This document shows, piece by piece, positions 41,230-50,484 of a stretch of 63,996 nucleotides of DNA (positions are counted from its first letter, which is position 1; each line of letters opens with the position of its first letter). A program made the position numbers and the translations under genes. This DNA is from an uncultured Phascolarctobacterium sp. (GTDB taxonomy: Bacteria; Bacillota; Negativicutes; Acidaminococcales; Acidaminococcaceae): NCBI RefSeq assembly GCF_905212365.1, contig NZ_CAJMEH010000003.1, forward strand, positions 1 to 63,996, in the 5' to 3' direction. Below the pieces are notes generated by a model that saw nothing but the letters and a program-made list of their open reading frames with translations, searched no databases and was not told the origin of the DNA.

Positions 41230-41257
41230 ATTGTAGCATATCGGCGTTATTATGCAA
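41230..41257 (-). promoter_or_regulatory. Promoter of the barrel gene
   Basis: TTGCAT (41257-41252), 16 bp, TACAAT (41235-41230) on the minus strand. Confidence 0.65.
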
Positions 41258-41367
41258 GCTTCTGCCATGGCAGATATATGATTTAAGTGTGAAAAACGCT
41301 TGTAAAATTGCTCGGAAAATAGGATAATTATACTGTACGATTATATTTGATTTTAAGGCGGATCAGA

Positions 41368-42978
41368 ATGAGCGACGATAAGCAGAATTCCAATAGTAAA
41401 TTTTTAAAGGGCACGATGATTTTAGCTGTTTCCAGTATTGTGGTAAAAATTATCGGCTCGCTGAACTGGATTATTTTATCCCGCGTTTTGGGAGGCGAAG
41501 GCATCGGCCTTTATCAAATGGGCTTTCCCATTTATTTAATGGCGATTACCGTTTCTTCGGCGGGCGTGCCTGTGGCTATTTCCATTATTACCTCGGAAAA
41601 GCTGGCGAATAAGGATTACCGCGGAGCGAAGCGTGTCTTTAACGTTTCGCTGCGGCTCCTGCTGGTGTCGGGCCTTTTGTTTTCTTCGGCGCTCTTTTTC
41701 GGAGCGGATTTTTTAATCAGCCAGCATATTATTCGTGATGCGCGGGCCTACTATTCCATTATCGCTTTGGCTCCGGCCGTATTTTTTGTAACCTTTCTTG
41801 CCAGCTTCCGCGGTTATCTGCAGGGCTGGCAGATTATGACGCCTACGGCTGCCTCTGAGGTGGTGGAACAGCTGACGCGCGTTATTACGATGCTGATTTT
41901 TGCCGACCTGTTTATGCCCTACGGCCTGGCATATGCGGCTGGCGGCGCCAGCATGGGCGCGGGCGTCGGCGCTTTCTGCGCTCTTTTGGTGCTGATGTGG
42001 TTTTACCGCCGTTTGAAGCGGCGCTTGCAGGCGGAAATGGCGGCGCAGGATGACAGCATTCCGGAGGAAAGCGCAGGGCATATTATTAAGCGCTTGCTGA
42101 AGCTGGCGCTGCCCGTATCCTTGACCAGTCTGATGCTGCCCATCGGCGCTAATCTGGATTTGCTGATCGTGCCGCAGCGCTTAGAGGCTGCAGGCTTTAA
42201 CGTGCGCCACGCTACGGAGCTTTTTGGTTATCTGACGGGCATGGCGGTGCCGCTGGTCAATCTGGCGACCATCTTTACGGCGGCTATGACCATCAGCCTG
42301 GTGCCTTCTATTTCCGAATCCCGCGCTTTAAAACAGGCTGACGCCATCCGGGATAAAATCCGCATTGCTTTTCGCGTAGCCATGATTATTACCTTTCCCT
42401 GCTTTATGGGCTTGTTCTTTTTGGCGGAAAAGGTGGCGGCGCTTATTTATAATGCTCCCGGCGCGGCAGGCGCTATCCAGACCATGAGCGTCGGCATCCT
42501 GTTTTTGGGGATGCATCAGATAAGCACGGGCATTTTGCAGGGCTTGGGGCGCACGGCGATTCCGGTAATCAATATGATTTTGGCCTGCGCTGTGAAGGTT
42601 TTTTTGAGCTGGCAGCTGACAGCTCTGCCTGAACTGGGTATTAAGGGTGCGTCGTTGGCGACGGTGGCGGATTTCGCCGTAGCGGCAATTATCAATATGG
42701 GTTTTATTTATAAGCTGACGGGCTATGCCTTTTCTCTCAGCAATGTCATTCGCCCGTTGCTGGCTGCTGGCGTGATGGGCGCTGTGATTTACGGCGTGCT
42801 GGCTGCGACGGAAAGCATGGGTATGTGGTGCGTGCTTTTCGCTATGGCGGCGGCTGTACCGGCTTACGCTTTATCCCTGCTGGCCTTTGGCGGGCTGAGC
42901 AAGGAGGATTTGGACAATGTGCCCTTTGTTGGACGCAGATTGCTGGCTGTGGGCCAGCGCTTTGGTCTTTTCAAGTGA
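41368..42978 (+). CDS. SpoVB/MurJ-like polysaccharide flippase
   Basis: A 536-residue MOP-superfamily membrane protein with about 14 helices. N-terminal FLKGTMILAVSSIVVKIIGSLNWIILSRVLGGEGIGLYQM and later GYLQGWQIMTPTA match the SpoVB/YtgP group, which flips lipid-linked peptidoglycan or polysaccharide precursors. The ATG at 41368 follows AAGGCGG. It heads a same-direction run with an M23 peptidase and pckA. Distinct from the Wzx in the glycan cluster, so probably cell-wall rather than capsule related. Confidence 0.85.
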   Translation: MSDDKQNSNSKFLKGTMILAVSSIVVKIIGSLNWIILSRVLGGEGIGLYQMGFPIYLMAITVSSAGVPVAISIITSEKLANKDYRGAKRVFNVSLRLLLVSGLLFSSALFFGADFLISQHIIRDARAYYSIIALAPAVFFVTFLASFRGYLQGWQIMTPTAASEVVEQLTRVITMLIFADLFMPYGLAYAAGGASMGAGVGAFCALLVLMWFYRRLKRRLQAEMAAQDDSIPEESAGHIIKRLLKLALPVSLTSLMLPIGANLDLLIVPQRLEAAGFNVRHATELFGYLTGMAVPLVNLATIFTAAMTISLVPSISESRALKQADAIRDKIRIAFRVAMIITFPCFMGLFFLAEKVAALIYNAPGAAGAIQTMSVGILFLGMHQISTGILQGLGRTAIPVINMILACAVKVFLSWQLTALPELGIKGASLATVADFAVAAIINMGFIYKLTGYAFSLSNVIRPLLAAGVMGAVIYGVLAATESMGMWCVLFAMAAAVPAYALSLLAFGGLSKEDLDNVPFVGRRLLAVGQRFGLFK

Positions 42979-42989
42979 GGTAGTAATAA

Positions 42990-43904
42990 ATGCAGGACAA
43001 AAAATGCGAGCTGCATCTGCCGGACGGCAGAACGGCGCGTTTTGCGTACAGCAGGCTTAAGGCCGGGCTGGCAGCTGCGGCGGTGCTGCTGGCCGCAGCG
43101 GTGGGAACAGCCGGTTATTTATATTATCAGCTGGCGGATTACCGCAGCGAGGCGGCAGAGTTTGCCGCGTACAAGGAGCATAAGGAGAAGCAGCAGGCTA
43201 AGCTGCAGCAGCTTTTGAACGATCATGAAAAGATGCTGCGGGACATGGCCGAAATCTCCAATTTGGAGAAGAAGCTGCGGCGGGCTATTATCCGCGATGT
43301 GGACAGCAGCAGGCTGAACGCCGGGGCCTTGACGGATACGCCTGCCGCCGCCAGTTCGTACACAGGGCAGGGCGGTGCAAAAAGCATGGACGCCCAAAGT
43401 ACGATGGCTGTTTTGCAGGCTCAGAATGTTAATATACGCCGCGGCTTGGACGCGACGAAACGCTCTGTAAGCAATTTGCTGGGCGAGCTGGAGGGGCGCA
43501 GCGGTACGCTGGCGGCTTTCCCAGACCGCTGGCCGACGGACGGCGGCGTTATCAGCAGCGGCTACGGCGGGCGCACCGGCCCTATCGACGCAGGCTATGA
43601 ATGGCATACGGGCGTGGATATCGCCGTGGATTTTGGTACGCCGGTATACGCGGCTGCGGCAGGTACGGTGGAGCAGGCCGGGTGGAACGGAGGCTATGGC
43701 CGTTGCATCCGCTTGAATCATGGTAACGGTTACGAAACTATATACGGGCATATGAGCGGGTTGGCGGTGAGCGCCGGCCAGCAGGTCATCAAGGGCGAGA
43801 TCATCGGCTTTGTCGGCAGTACTGGCTACAGTACGGGACCGCACCTGCATTACGAGGTTTTGGCAGACGGGCAGAATGTCGACCCGTTTTATGTATTAAA
43901 GTAA
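42990..43904 (+). CDS. M23-family murein endopeptidase (LytM-like)
   Basis: A 304-residue envelope protein with an uncleaved N-terminal membrane helix (about residues 26-48), a coiled coil (about 52-105) and a C-terminal peptidase_M23 domain. Zinc ligands are in EWHTGVDIAV (HxxxD) and PHLHYEV (HxH), so it should be an active D,D- or glycyl-endopeptidase or an amidase activator with intact ligands. It starts 11 bases after the flippase gene. Confidence 0.9.
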   Translation: MQDKKCELHLPDGRTARFAYSRLKAGLAAAAVLLAAAVGTAGYLYYQLADYRSEAAEFAAYKEHKEKQQAKLQQLLNDHEKMLRDMAEISNLEKKLRRAIIRDVDSSRLNAGALTDTPAAASSYTGQGGAKSMDAQSTMAVLQAQNVNIRRGLDATKRSVSNLLGELEGRSGTLAAFPDRWPTDGGVISSGYGGRTGPIDAGYEWHTGVDIAVDFGTPVYAAAAGTVEQAGWNGGYGRCIRLNHGNGYETIYGHMSGLAVSAGQQVIKGEIIGFVGSTGYSTGPHLHYEVLADGQNVDPFYVLK

Positions 43905-43938
43905 AGCAAATAACAATTTGAGTAATGGAGAGATTTTT

Positions 43939-45504
43939 ATGGCTTTGACAAAATTACGACAGGAAATTGATGCGGCGGTACAGCGGCCGGTTTTCGACTT
44001 GTCCCGCGAGGAATTGGTGCAGGAGGCGCTGCGCAACGGCGAAGGCATTCTGGCCGCTAACGGAGCTTTGCGCGTAGCCACGGGCAAACGCACCGGCCGT
44101 TCTCCCAAGGATAAATTTTTTGTGGATGATGAAACGACTCATGACGAGCTGTGTTGGGAAAACAATCAGCCCTGCAGTCCGGAAACCTTCGAGCGCTTGT
44201 ACCGCAAAATGCTGGCTTACGCCGCCGACCATAAAATGTATGTGACCGACGTCTATGCGGGAGCTGACGCGCGCTATCGCTTGCCGGTGCATTTTGTCAA
44301 CGAGCTGGCCTGGCACCAGCTGTTTATTCGCAATCTGTTTATCAGCGACGAAGCAGTGCCCATGGACGCCGAAGGCTTTACGGTTATGTGTATGCCCGGA
44401 GTTTATGCCGACGCTGAGCAGGACGGCGTACACTCGGAGATGTTCGTTATCATCAACCTGAAGGAAAAGGTGGTGCTTATTGGCGGCGGCCAGTATGCTG
44501 GGGAAATGAAGAAGGGTATTTTTACGGTTATGAACTATCTGCTGCCTAAGCAGGACGTCTTTTCCATGCACTGCTCGGCCAACGTAGGCGAGAAGGGCGA
44601 CACGGCGCTGTTTTTCGGACTCAGCGGTACGGGCAAGACGACGCTTTCTGCCGACGGTACCCGCGCTTTGGTGGGCGACGACGAGCATGGCTGGAGCAAG
44701 GACGGCGTTTTTAATATTGAAGGCGGCTGCTACGCCAAGTGCATTCATTTGAGCGAATATACGGAGCCGCAGATTTTCCGGGCTATTAAGGAAAATACTG
44801 TGCTGGAAAATGTGATTTTGGATGAAAACGGCCAGCCGGATTATGACGATATCGCTTTGACGGAAAATACTCGTGCGGCGTATCCGCTGCATTATATCGA
44901 TAACGCTTTGCTGCCTAGCGTGGCGGCTCATCCTAAGACTATTGTATTCCTTACGGCCGACGCCTTCGGCGTGCTGCCGCCGGTGGCTAAGCTGTCGACG
45001 GAGCAGGCTATGTACCATTATCTTTCCGGTTATACCAGCAAGGTTGCGGGAACGGAGGATGGTATTGTAGAGCCGCAGGCTACCTTTTCCATCGGCTTCG
45101 GCGAGCCTTTCCTGCCGCTGCCGCCGCTGACCTACGCCAAAATGCTGGGCGAGCGGATTAACGAATACGGCGCGTCCGTTTATCTGGTTAATACGGGTTG
45201 GAGCGCAGGGCCTTATGGTAAGGGGCACCGCATACGGCTGCAATATACCCGCCGCCTAGTCAATGCCGTTTTGGACGGCGAGCTGGATAATGTGCAATGG
45301 GAAAGCTTTCCTGTATTCGGCTTTCAAATACCAACCTCTTGTCCGGATGTTCCGGCAGATATCTTAAATCCGCGCAACACCTGGGAGGATAAAGCAGCTT
45401 ACGACGAGCAGCTGCACAGATTGGCGGCGCTGTTCGGCAAAAATGTGGCTAAGTTTCACGGCCTGATTACTGACGATATTCTTTCGGCAGGACCAAAGGC
45501 TTAA
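43939..45504 (+). CDS. pckA: Phosphoenolpyruvate carboxykinase (ATP)
   Basis: A 521-residue ATP-dependent PEPCK that interconverts oxaloacetate and PEP. P-loop GLSGTGKTTLSAD (about residues 232-244), the preceding signature MHCSANVGEKGDTALFFG, metal/ATP site NIEGGCYAKCIHLS and a late KGHRIRLQYTRRLV. In succinate-forming anaerobes it often works in the CO2-fixing direction. The start at 43939 has GGAGAG upstream; a TTG seven codons earlier is less likely. Confidence 0.95.
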   Translation: MALTKLRQEIDAAVQRPVFDLSREELVQEALRNGEGILAANGALRVATGKRTGRSPKDKFFVDDETTHDELCWENNQPCSPETFERLYRKMLAYAADHKMYVTDVYAGADARYRLPVHFVNELAWHQLFIRNLFISDEAVPMDAEGFTVMCMPGVYADAEQDGVHSEMFVIINLKEKVVLIGGGQYAGEMKKGIFTVMNYLLPKQDVFSMHCSANVGEKGDTALFFGLSGTGKTTLSADGTRALVGDDEHGWSKDGVFNIEGGCYAKCIHLSEYTEPQIFRAIKENTVLENVILDENGQPDYDDIALTENTRAAYPLHYIDNALLPSVAAHPKTIVFLTADAFGVLPPVAKLSTEQAMYHYLSGYTSKVAGTEDGIVEPQATFSIGFGEPFLPLPPLTYAKMLGERINEYGASVYLVNTGWSAGPYGKGHRIRLQYTRRLVNAVLDGELDNVQWESFPVFGFQIPTSCPDVPADILNPRNTWEDKAAYDEQLHRLAALFGKNVAKFHGLITDDILSAGPKA

Positions 45505-45533
45505 AATTACTGCTGCCGGTTGCTTTTTGCTGC

Positions 45534-45562
45534 TTGTCATTCAAGTTAATATATGCTATAAT
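45534..45562 (+). promoter_or_regulatory. Promoter of bioB
   Basis: TTGTCA, 17 bp, TATAAT. Predicted start about 45568-45570, at the first base of a long inverted repeat. Confidence 0.75.
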
Positions 45563-45567
45563 CGTGG

Positions 45568-45611
45568 TTAACGAAAGCGGGCGCGCTTGCGGAAGCTTTC
45601 GTTAATTTTTT
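45568..45611 (+). promoter_or_regulatory. Dyad with T-run between the bioB promoter and gene (attenuator or operator)
   Basis: TTAACGAAAGC and GCTTTCGTTAA, 11 bp perfect, separated by 16 bases that can pair further, followed by six T. It begins at the predicted transcription start, 51 bases before the bioB ATG. It can act as a terminator in the leader or as a repressor site. Confidence 0.6.
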
Positions 45612-45661
45612 ATAGCATAAACCTACTTAGCAAATAAGTATTTAAAGAAAGAGGCGTTAGT

Positions 45662-46636
45662 ATGGATGTTAAGAAATTGGCCCAGCAGATTATTGATGGC
45701 AGAAGAATTACCAGGGAGGATGACGTCAGCATCTTCCTTACCTGTGATTTGCAGGAATTGTGCGAGGGCGCGGACCTTATCCGCAAGCATTTTTGCGGCG
45801 ATAAGGTAGACCTGTGTACGATTATCAACGGCAAGAGCGGGCGCTGCGGTGAAAACTGCAAATACTGCGCTCAGTCGGCTCATAATAAAACGGGGATTGA
45901 AGAATATCCTTTCCTGTGCCAGTCGAAAATCGTCAACGAAGCTTTGGCTAACGAAAGCGAGGGCGTGGACCGTTTTGCCATCGTGACGGCAGGGCGCGGA
46001 TTGAGCGGCGCTGATTTCGAGAAGGCCATTGCCGCCTACAAAGAGATGAAAGCCAAATGCAAGCTGTCGTTATGCGCTTCTCACGGCTTTTTGACGGCGG
46101 AACAGTTTCACCGACTGCACGAAGCGGGCGTGGAAAGCTATCACGAAAATATTGAAACATCGCGCCGTTTTTTCCCGCATATCTGCACTACGCATACCTA
46201 TGACGATAAAATAGAGTCCATTAAGCTGGCGCAAAAGGAAGGCTTCTGCGTTTGCAGCGGCGGCATTATTGGGATGGGCGAAACCTGGGAGGACCGCTTG
46301 GATATGGCTTTAAGCCTAGCGGAGCTGGGAATCGAGTCCATTCCTATCAACGCATTAATGCCGATTAAGGGCACGCCGCTGGAAAATTTACCTACGCTTT
46401 CAGAGGACGATATTCTGCGTACCGTAGCCTTCTTCCGTTACATCAATCCTTTAGCTAATATCCGTCTGGCGGCAGGGCGTCGTTTGATGCATAACGATGG
46501 CGAGCGCGCTTTCCAGAGCGGCGCCAGCGCTACCATTACAGGCAATATGCTGACCACATCGGGCTCTACAATTGCCAGCGACAAGGAACTGCTGGTAAAT
46601 TTAGGACGCGATATTGTACCCGTATATTTGCGTTGA
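45662..46636 (+). CDS. bioB: Biotin synthase
   Basis: A 324-residue radical SAM enzyme inserting sulfur into dethiobiotin. The cluster motif is CGENCKYCAQS (about residues 62-72); further marks are YHENIETSRRFFP, CSGGIIGMGE, and INALMPIKGTPLE. No other bio genes are nearby. AGAGGCG precedes the ATG; the upstream dyad is the likely control point. Confidence 0.95.
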   Translation: MDVKKLAQQIIDGRRITREDDVSIFLTCDLQELCEGADLIRKHFCGDKVDLCTIINGKSGRCGENCKYCAQSAHNKTGIEEYPFLCQSKIVNEALANESEGVDRFAIVTAGRGLSGADFEKAIAAYKEMKAKCKLSLCASHGFLTAEQFHRLHEAGVESYHENIETSRRFFPHICTTHTYDDKIESIKLAQKEGFCVCSGGIIGMGETWEDRLDMALSLAELGIESIPINALMPIKGTPLENLPTLSEDDILRTVAFFRYINPLANIRLAAGRRLMHNDGERAFQSGASATITGNMLTTSGSTIASDKELLVNLGRDIVPVYLR

Positions 46637-46661
46637 AGCTACAAATGCACAATGTACCGTC

Positions 46662-46690
46662 AGGCTGCCGCGATACGGCAGCCTTTTTTT
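46662..46690 (+). terminator. Terminator of bioB
   Basis: AGGCTGCCG-CGATA-CGGCAGCCT followed by seven T. Confidence 0.92.
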
Positions 46691-46693
46691 GAC

Positions 46694-46722
46694 TTGTACA
46701 AAAAAATGTAATAGAGTATAAT
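46694..46722 (+). promoter_or_regulatory. Promoter of the hybrid kinase gene
   Basis: TTGTAC, 17 bp, TATAAT, about 50 bases before the GTG start. Confidence 0.7.
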
Positions 46723-46772
46723 TATTGTGTATAAATATTATTTAAAGATCGTAAAAAGGGGGCCGTTAAACT

Positions 46773-49262
46773 GTGAAGCTGAATATCTTTAACAGAACGT
46801 ATAAGGTGTCCTGGTTCAGCGTTATTGTTTTTGCCTTCTTTCTCCTGGTATCTTCCGTCAGCCTGCATATTGTGTGTGAAAAAATTTTGGAAAACTCGCA
46901 TATTATGGGACAGGAGGTAGCGGCGCGCTTCGCCAGCCGGGAAACGTCCAAGATTAAAGCGCAAGAGCTTTTATTGCGCAGCGTGGCGCAAAGCATGGGC
47001 GATATGCTGCCTCTTAAAGCAAGCTGGACCGACGCGGAAATTGAACAGGCTCTGCGCCGGTTGACTGATTATATGAAAAGCAATACGGACGTTACCAGCT
47101 TTGATATGTGCGCAGTTATAGACGGGCGTTTGATTGGCAGCCGTCTGGACGAGCCTGATATCGACGTTAATCAGCTGAAATGGTATAAGGCGGCGCTGTC
47201 CAACGAGGGCAACGTGGCCTATACTAATCTTTACCGCTTTGGCCGAAGCAACGAATATGTGCTGACGATGGCTATTCGCCTGGATCACGGCAATGACGTG
47301 CTGGCGATGAACCTCTATCCGGAACAGCTTAATTCGCTGCTGGCAGAAAACAGGCTGCCGCGGCAAAGCTATTATTATTTGTGCGACCCCAACGGCAATA
47401 TTATGTTTGCCATAAATGACCGCAATATGACCATCGAGGCGCAGCAGCCTTATGTGGACCATATCTTCGGCGAGCTGCGCAAGGGCGGCGACGGCTATAT
47501 TATCGACTTAGAGGGAAATAAGCGCGGCGTTTATTATACGGTATCGGACCGCGGCTGGATTTCCATTGTAACGATTCCCTATGATTATCTTATGGGTGAT
47601 TATCAGAATTTGCTGCAATGGTTCTTGCTGACGCTGGGCATTTTCTTTGTGATGGTGGTTATGCTGTCCCTGCGCGAATATTTGCTTAGCAAACAGATGC
47701 AGAATATTAACGAGGTCGTTCAGGTTATGAGCAAATCCTTCCTGGCGGTTTTCCGCGTTAACTTTCAGACGGGGCAGTACACTATGCTTAAAGCCAATAT
47801 GGGCTTTGTGCTGGCCTCCGAAGGCAATTATGAGGATTTATTAAAGCAGATAGTTACTTATGTGGAGCCGGAAGCGGCCGCAGAATTTGCCGATACCTTT
47901 TCCCTGAAGAATATTAAAAATCTGGTGGAACATAGCATTTGCGAATTTGGCGGCGAATTTCGCCAGCGTTTCGGCAATGAATTTAAGTGGGTCAATGTGC
48001 GCCTGCTGCGCGACGAGATGCTGGGCAAGAACGAGGCCATCTTCTTCTTCCGCGAGGTGGATGCAGAAAAGCTGCGCGAGCTGGAGCATATGAAAGTGAC
48101 GGAACGGGCGCTGAAAGTGGCGCGGGAAAATACTAAATCGCGCAATATGTTCTTTTCCGCTATGTCGCACGATATGCGCGCGCCTTTAAACGGCATTATC
48201 GGCATGGCGGAGCTGGCCGAGCTGCACAAGGACGACAGGGCCTTGGTCAGCGATTATGTGAGCAAGATAAAATCCTCCGGCAAGCAGCTTTTGACCTTGA
48301 TTAACGATATTTTGGAAATGGCGCGGCTGGACGCCGGCAAGGTGGAGCATTTGCAGGAAACCTTTGATTTGGCGGCTGCGGTTAAGGAAATTGGCGGCAT
48401 TTTTGCAGCTCAGTCCGAGATTGAGCAAAAATATTTTGAACAGCAGGTGCTGCTGGCAAAGGAAATGGTCAGCGGCGATTTGCAGGGCCTGCATCAGATT
48501 CTCAATAATATTTTGTCCAACGCCTTTAAGTATACCAAGGCTAATGGTAAAATCAGCTTTTTGGTGCGCCGGGAGGCGGGCGAAAAGCGTAATCGGGCTA
48601 TGTATACCTTTATTGTAAAGGATACGGGCTGCGGTATGTCGGAAAAATTTCTGGAAAAAATTTATAATCCCTTTGAACGCGACAGCCGCTTTGGCGTGCC
48701 GAAGGTGGTGGGCACCGGCCTGGGCATGACCAGCGTTAAAAGCCTGGTGGAGCGTCTGGACGGAGCTATTCATATCACCAGCGAGGTGGATAAGGGAACC
48801 TGCGTCGTCGTGTCGCTGCCTTTTTTGCTGATCAAGCGGGAGCAGGCCGTTAAGCAAGCGCCGAAGCTGGCGGATTTTGCCGGCTGCCGCGTTTTGGTAG
48901 CCGAGGATAACGATATCAATATGGAAATTATCAGCGAGCTGCTGTCCATGAACGGGCTGGAGGTCATCGCTGCCGGCAACGGCAGGGAGGCGGGGGAAAA
49001 GTTCGCCGCCGCACCGGAGGGCAGCATCAGTATGGTGCTGATGGATATGCAGATGCCGGAAATGGGCGGCTGCGAGGCAGCGCGGGCGATTCGCCGGTTG
49101 CTGCGTGCCGATGCGGACAGCGTGCCTATTCTGGCGCTGACCGGCAGCAGCAGCAGCTACGATGTAGAGGCTGCCATGAAGTCCGGCATGAATAATTACA
49201 TGGTTAAGCCGGTACAGATGAAGCTTTTGGCGCAAATGATGGAGGAATATATTCATAAATAG
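46773..49262 (+). CDS. Hybrid sensor histidine kinase with dCACHE-like sensor and receiver domain
   Basis: An 829-residue inner-membrane kinase starting at GTG. A first helix (about residues 13-34), a roughly 250-residue extracytoplasmic Cache-like sensor (VSDRGWISIVTIPYDYLMGDY at its end), a second helix (about 290-310), HisKA with the phospho-His in FFSAMSHDMRAPLNGIIGMAEL (about 466), HATPase_c (NNILSNAFKYTK, VKDTGCGM, GTGLGMT), and a C-terminal receiver (VLVAEDNDIN, phospho-Asp in VLMDMQMPEMGG about 757). The HPt gene follows 11 bases later, so phosphate probably passes His-Asp-His. No output regulator is in the window. Confidence 0.92.
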   Translation: MKLNIFNRTYKVSWFSVIVFAFFLLVSSVSLHIVCEKILENSHIMGQEVAARFASRETSKIKAQELLLRSVAQSMGDMLPLKASWTDAEIEQALRRLTDYMKSNTDVTSFDMCAVIDGRLIGSRLDEPDIDVNQLKWYKAALSNEGNVAYTNLYRFGRSNEYVLTMAIRLDHGNDVLAMNLYPEQLNSLLAENRLPRQSYYYLCDPNGNIMFAINDRNMTIEAQQPYVDHIFGELRKGGDGYIIDLEGNKRGVYYTVSDRGWISIVTIPYDYLMGDYQNLLQWFLLTLGIFFVMVVMLSLREYLLSKQMQNINEVVQVMSKSFLAVFRVNFQTGQYTMLKANMGFVLASEGNYEDLLKQIVTYVEPEAAAEFADTFSLKNIKNLVEHSICEFGGEFRQRFGNEFKWVNVRLLRDEMLGKNEAIFFFREVDAEKLRELEHMKVTERALKVARENTKSRNMFFSAMSHDMRAPLNGIIGMAELAELHKDDRALVSDYVSKIKSSGKQLLTLINDILEMARLDAGKVEHLQETFDLAAAVKEIGGIFAAQSEIEQKYFEQQVLLAKEMVSGDLQGLHQILNNILSNAFKYTKANGKISFLVRREAGEKRNRAMYTFIVKDTGCGMSEKFLEKIYNPFERDSRFGVPKVVGTGLGMTSVKSLVERLDGAIHITSEVDKGTCVVVSLPFLLIKREQAVKQAPKLADFAGCRVLVAEDNDINMEIISELLSMNGLEVIAAGNGREAGEKFAAAPEGSISMVLMDMQMPEMGGCEAARAIRRLLRADADSVPILALTGSSSSYDVEAAMKSGMNNYMVKPVQMKLLAQMMEEYIHK

Positions 49263-49273
49263 GAGCTGATACA

Positions 49274-49633
49274 ATGAATTTGCAGGAATTGCCTCAATAT
49301 ATAAGTATTGATGTAGCAGGAAGCCTGGAGGACCGCTTTATGGGGAGCGAAGAGCTGTATGCGCGCTTTCTGCGCAAGCTGCTGGCTAGCGCTGATTTTG
49401 ACGCTTTGCAGGAGCGGACAGCGGCAGGGGATTGGCAGGAGGCTTTGCGGCGGGCGCATAATTTAAAGGGCGTCTGCGCTAATCTTGGGTTGGCGGATTT
49501 GAGCGCGGCCTTTGCCGGACTGGTGCAGCTATTGCGCAGCGAAGGCTTTCAGCCGCGGCAGGCGCAGAGCCAATTGGCTGCTATCGTGCCGCAATGGGAA
49601 AAAACGCTGCGGTATATTGGGGAGCTGGAGTAA
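49274..49633 (+). CDS. HPt (histidine phosphotransfer) protein
   Basis: A 119-residue four-helix HPt protein with the phosphorylatable His in RRAHNLKGVCANLGL (about residue 57). It directly follows the hybrid kinase and should accept phosphate from its receiver and pass it to an unlinked response regulator. GGAGCTG precedes the ATG. A terminator follows. Confidence 0.85.
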   Translation: MNLQELPQYISIDVAGSLEDRFMGSEELYARFLRKLLASADFDALQERTAAGDWQEALRRAHNLKGVCANLGLADLSAAFAGLVQLLRSEGFQPRQAQSQLAAIVPQWEKTLRYIGELE

Positions 49634-49636
49634 ATG

Positions 49637-49665
49637 AAGCTGCCGCTTGCGGGCGGCGGCTTTTT
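49637..49665 (+). terminator. Terminator of the kinase-HPt operon
   Basis: AAGCTGCCGC/GCGGCGGCTT stem followed by TTTTTCTTT. Confidence 0.88.
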
Positions 49666-49805
49666 CTTTCCTTAGTACGCGCAAAATTTTTTACAGCATT
49701 CTTTGCAACTTTGTCATATTTTCCGGCAGGAGTATGATTTGGCGGCGGAGAAATAAAATATTGTATTTTATTTTTACTATGAAAGCGATATAATAAGGTG
49801 TTGCT

Positions 49806-50471
49806 ATGAACAAGATGGATAAATTACAGCAGGTATTATATGAGCGCCTGAACCGCCGTCCGGCAGGCATAGATAAGCTGGACAGGCTGTGGGAAGCGGC
49901 GGTGCTGCTGCCCTTGGTGCAGACCGATAAGGGCATAGCCGTGCTTTTTGAGGAACGGGCGCACAGTTTGCGGCGGCAGCCGGGAGAAATTTGCTTCCCC
50001 GGCGGTAAGGTGGAATGCAGCGACGCTAATTTTGCGGCGGCGGCAGTCCGCGAAACCTGCGAGGAGCTGGGTCTGCTGCCGCAGAGCATTACCCTATGCG
50101 GCGAGCTGGATTCGCTGGTTACGCATACCGGACCCATCATTCACCCGTTTGTGGGAGTGCTGGACGATATTTCTAAAATTACCTACAGCGCCAGCGAGGT
50201 GGAATGTATTTTTACCGTGCCTGTAAAGGAGCTGCTGGCTATAACGCCGAAGCGTTGCTCTATGGAGCTGGCGGATCACCCCGGCGAGGATTTCCCCTTT
50301 GACCTAGTGCCTAACAGAATGCGGGGCTGGCGTAAGCACAAGGAATATTACGTTTATTTTTATGAATATGAAGGCCGCGTAATCTGGGGATTGACGGCGC
50401 GGATATTGTACGCTTTTTTGCGGCGCAGCGGTAAGGAGCTGGCCGCCTTTGTAAGCGGTGAAGAAAGATGA
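49806..50471 (+). CDS. Nudix hydrolase, CoA pyrophosphatase (NudL) type
   Basis: A 221-residue Nudix protein. It has the CoA-specific segment RAHSLRRQPGEICFPGGKVE and the Nudix box end AVRETCEELGL (about residues 80-92). The usual first Glu of the box is replaced by Asp. It probably cleaves CoA or oxidised CoA to 3',5'-ADP and phosphopantetheine. It overlaps the next gene's frame but not its likely start. Confidence 0.85.
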   Translation: MNKMDKLQQVLYERLNRRPAGIDKLDRLWEAAVLLPLVQTDKGIAVLFEERAHSLRRQPGEICFPGGKVECSDANFAAAAVRETCEELGLLPQSITLCGELDSLVTHTGPIIHPFVGVLDDISKITYSASEVECIFTVPVKELLAITPKRCSMELADHPGEDFPFDLVPNRMRGWRKHKEYYVYFYEYEGRVIWGLTARILYAFLRRSGKELAAFVSGEER

Positions 50472-50484
50472 GGGGCAGGCTTGT

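Noticed and set aside
43954..45243. 429-residue open frame on the minus strand opposite pckA
   Set aside because: It is antisense to a clear PEP carboxykinase, has no ribosome site and its composition (His/Gln/Arg-rich) is that of a shadow frame in GC-balanced DNA.
48186..49274. 362-residue minus-strand frame opposite the hybrid kinase
   Set aside because: Shadow of the kinase HATPase and receiver domains; His/Leu-rich composition and no family features.
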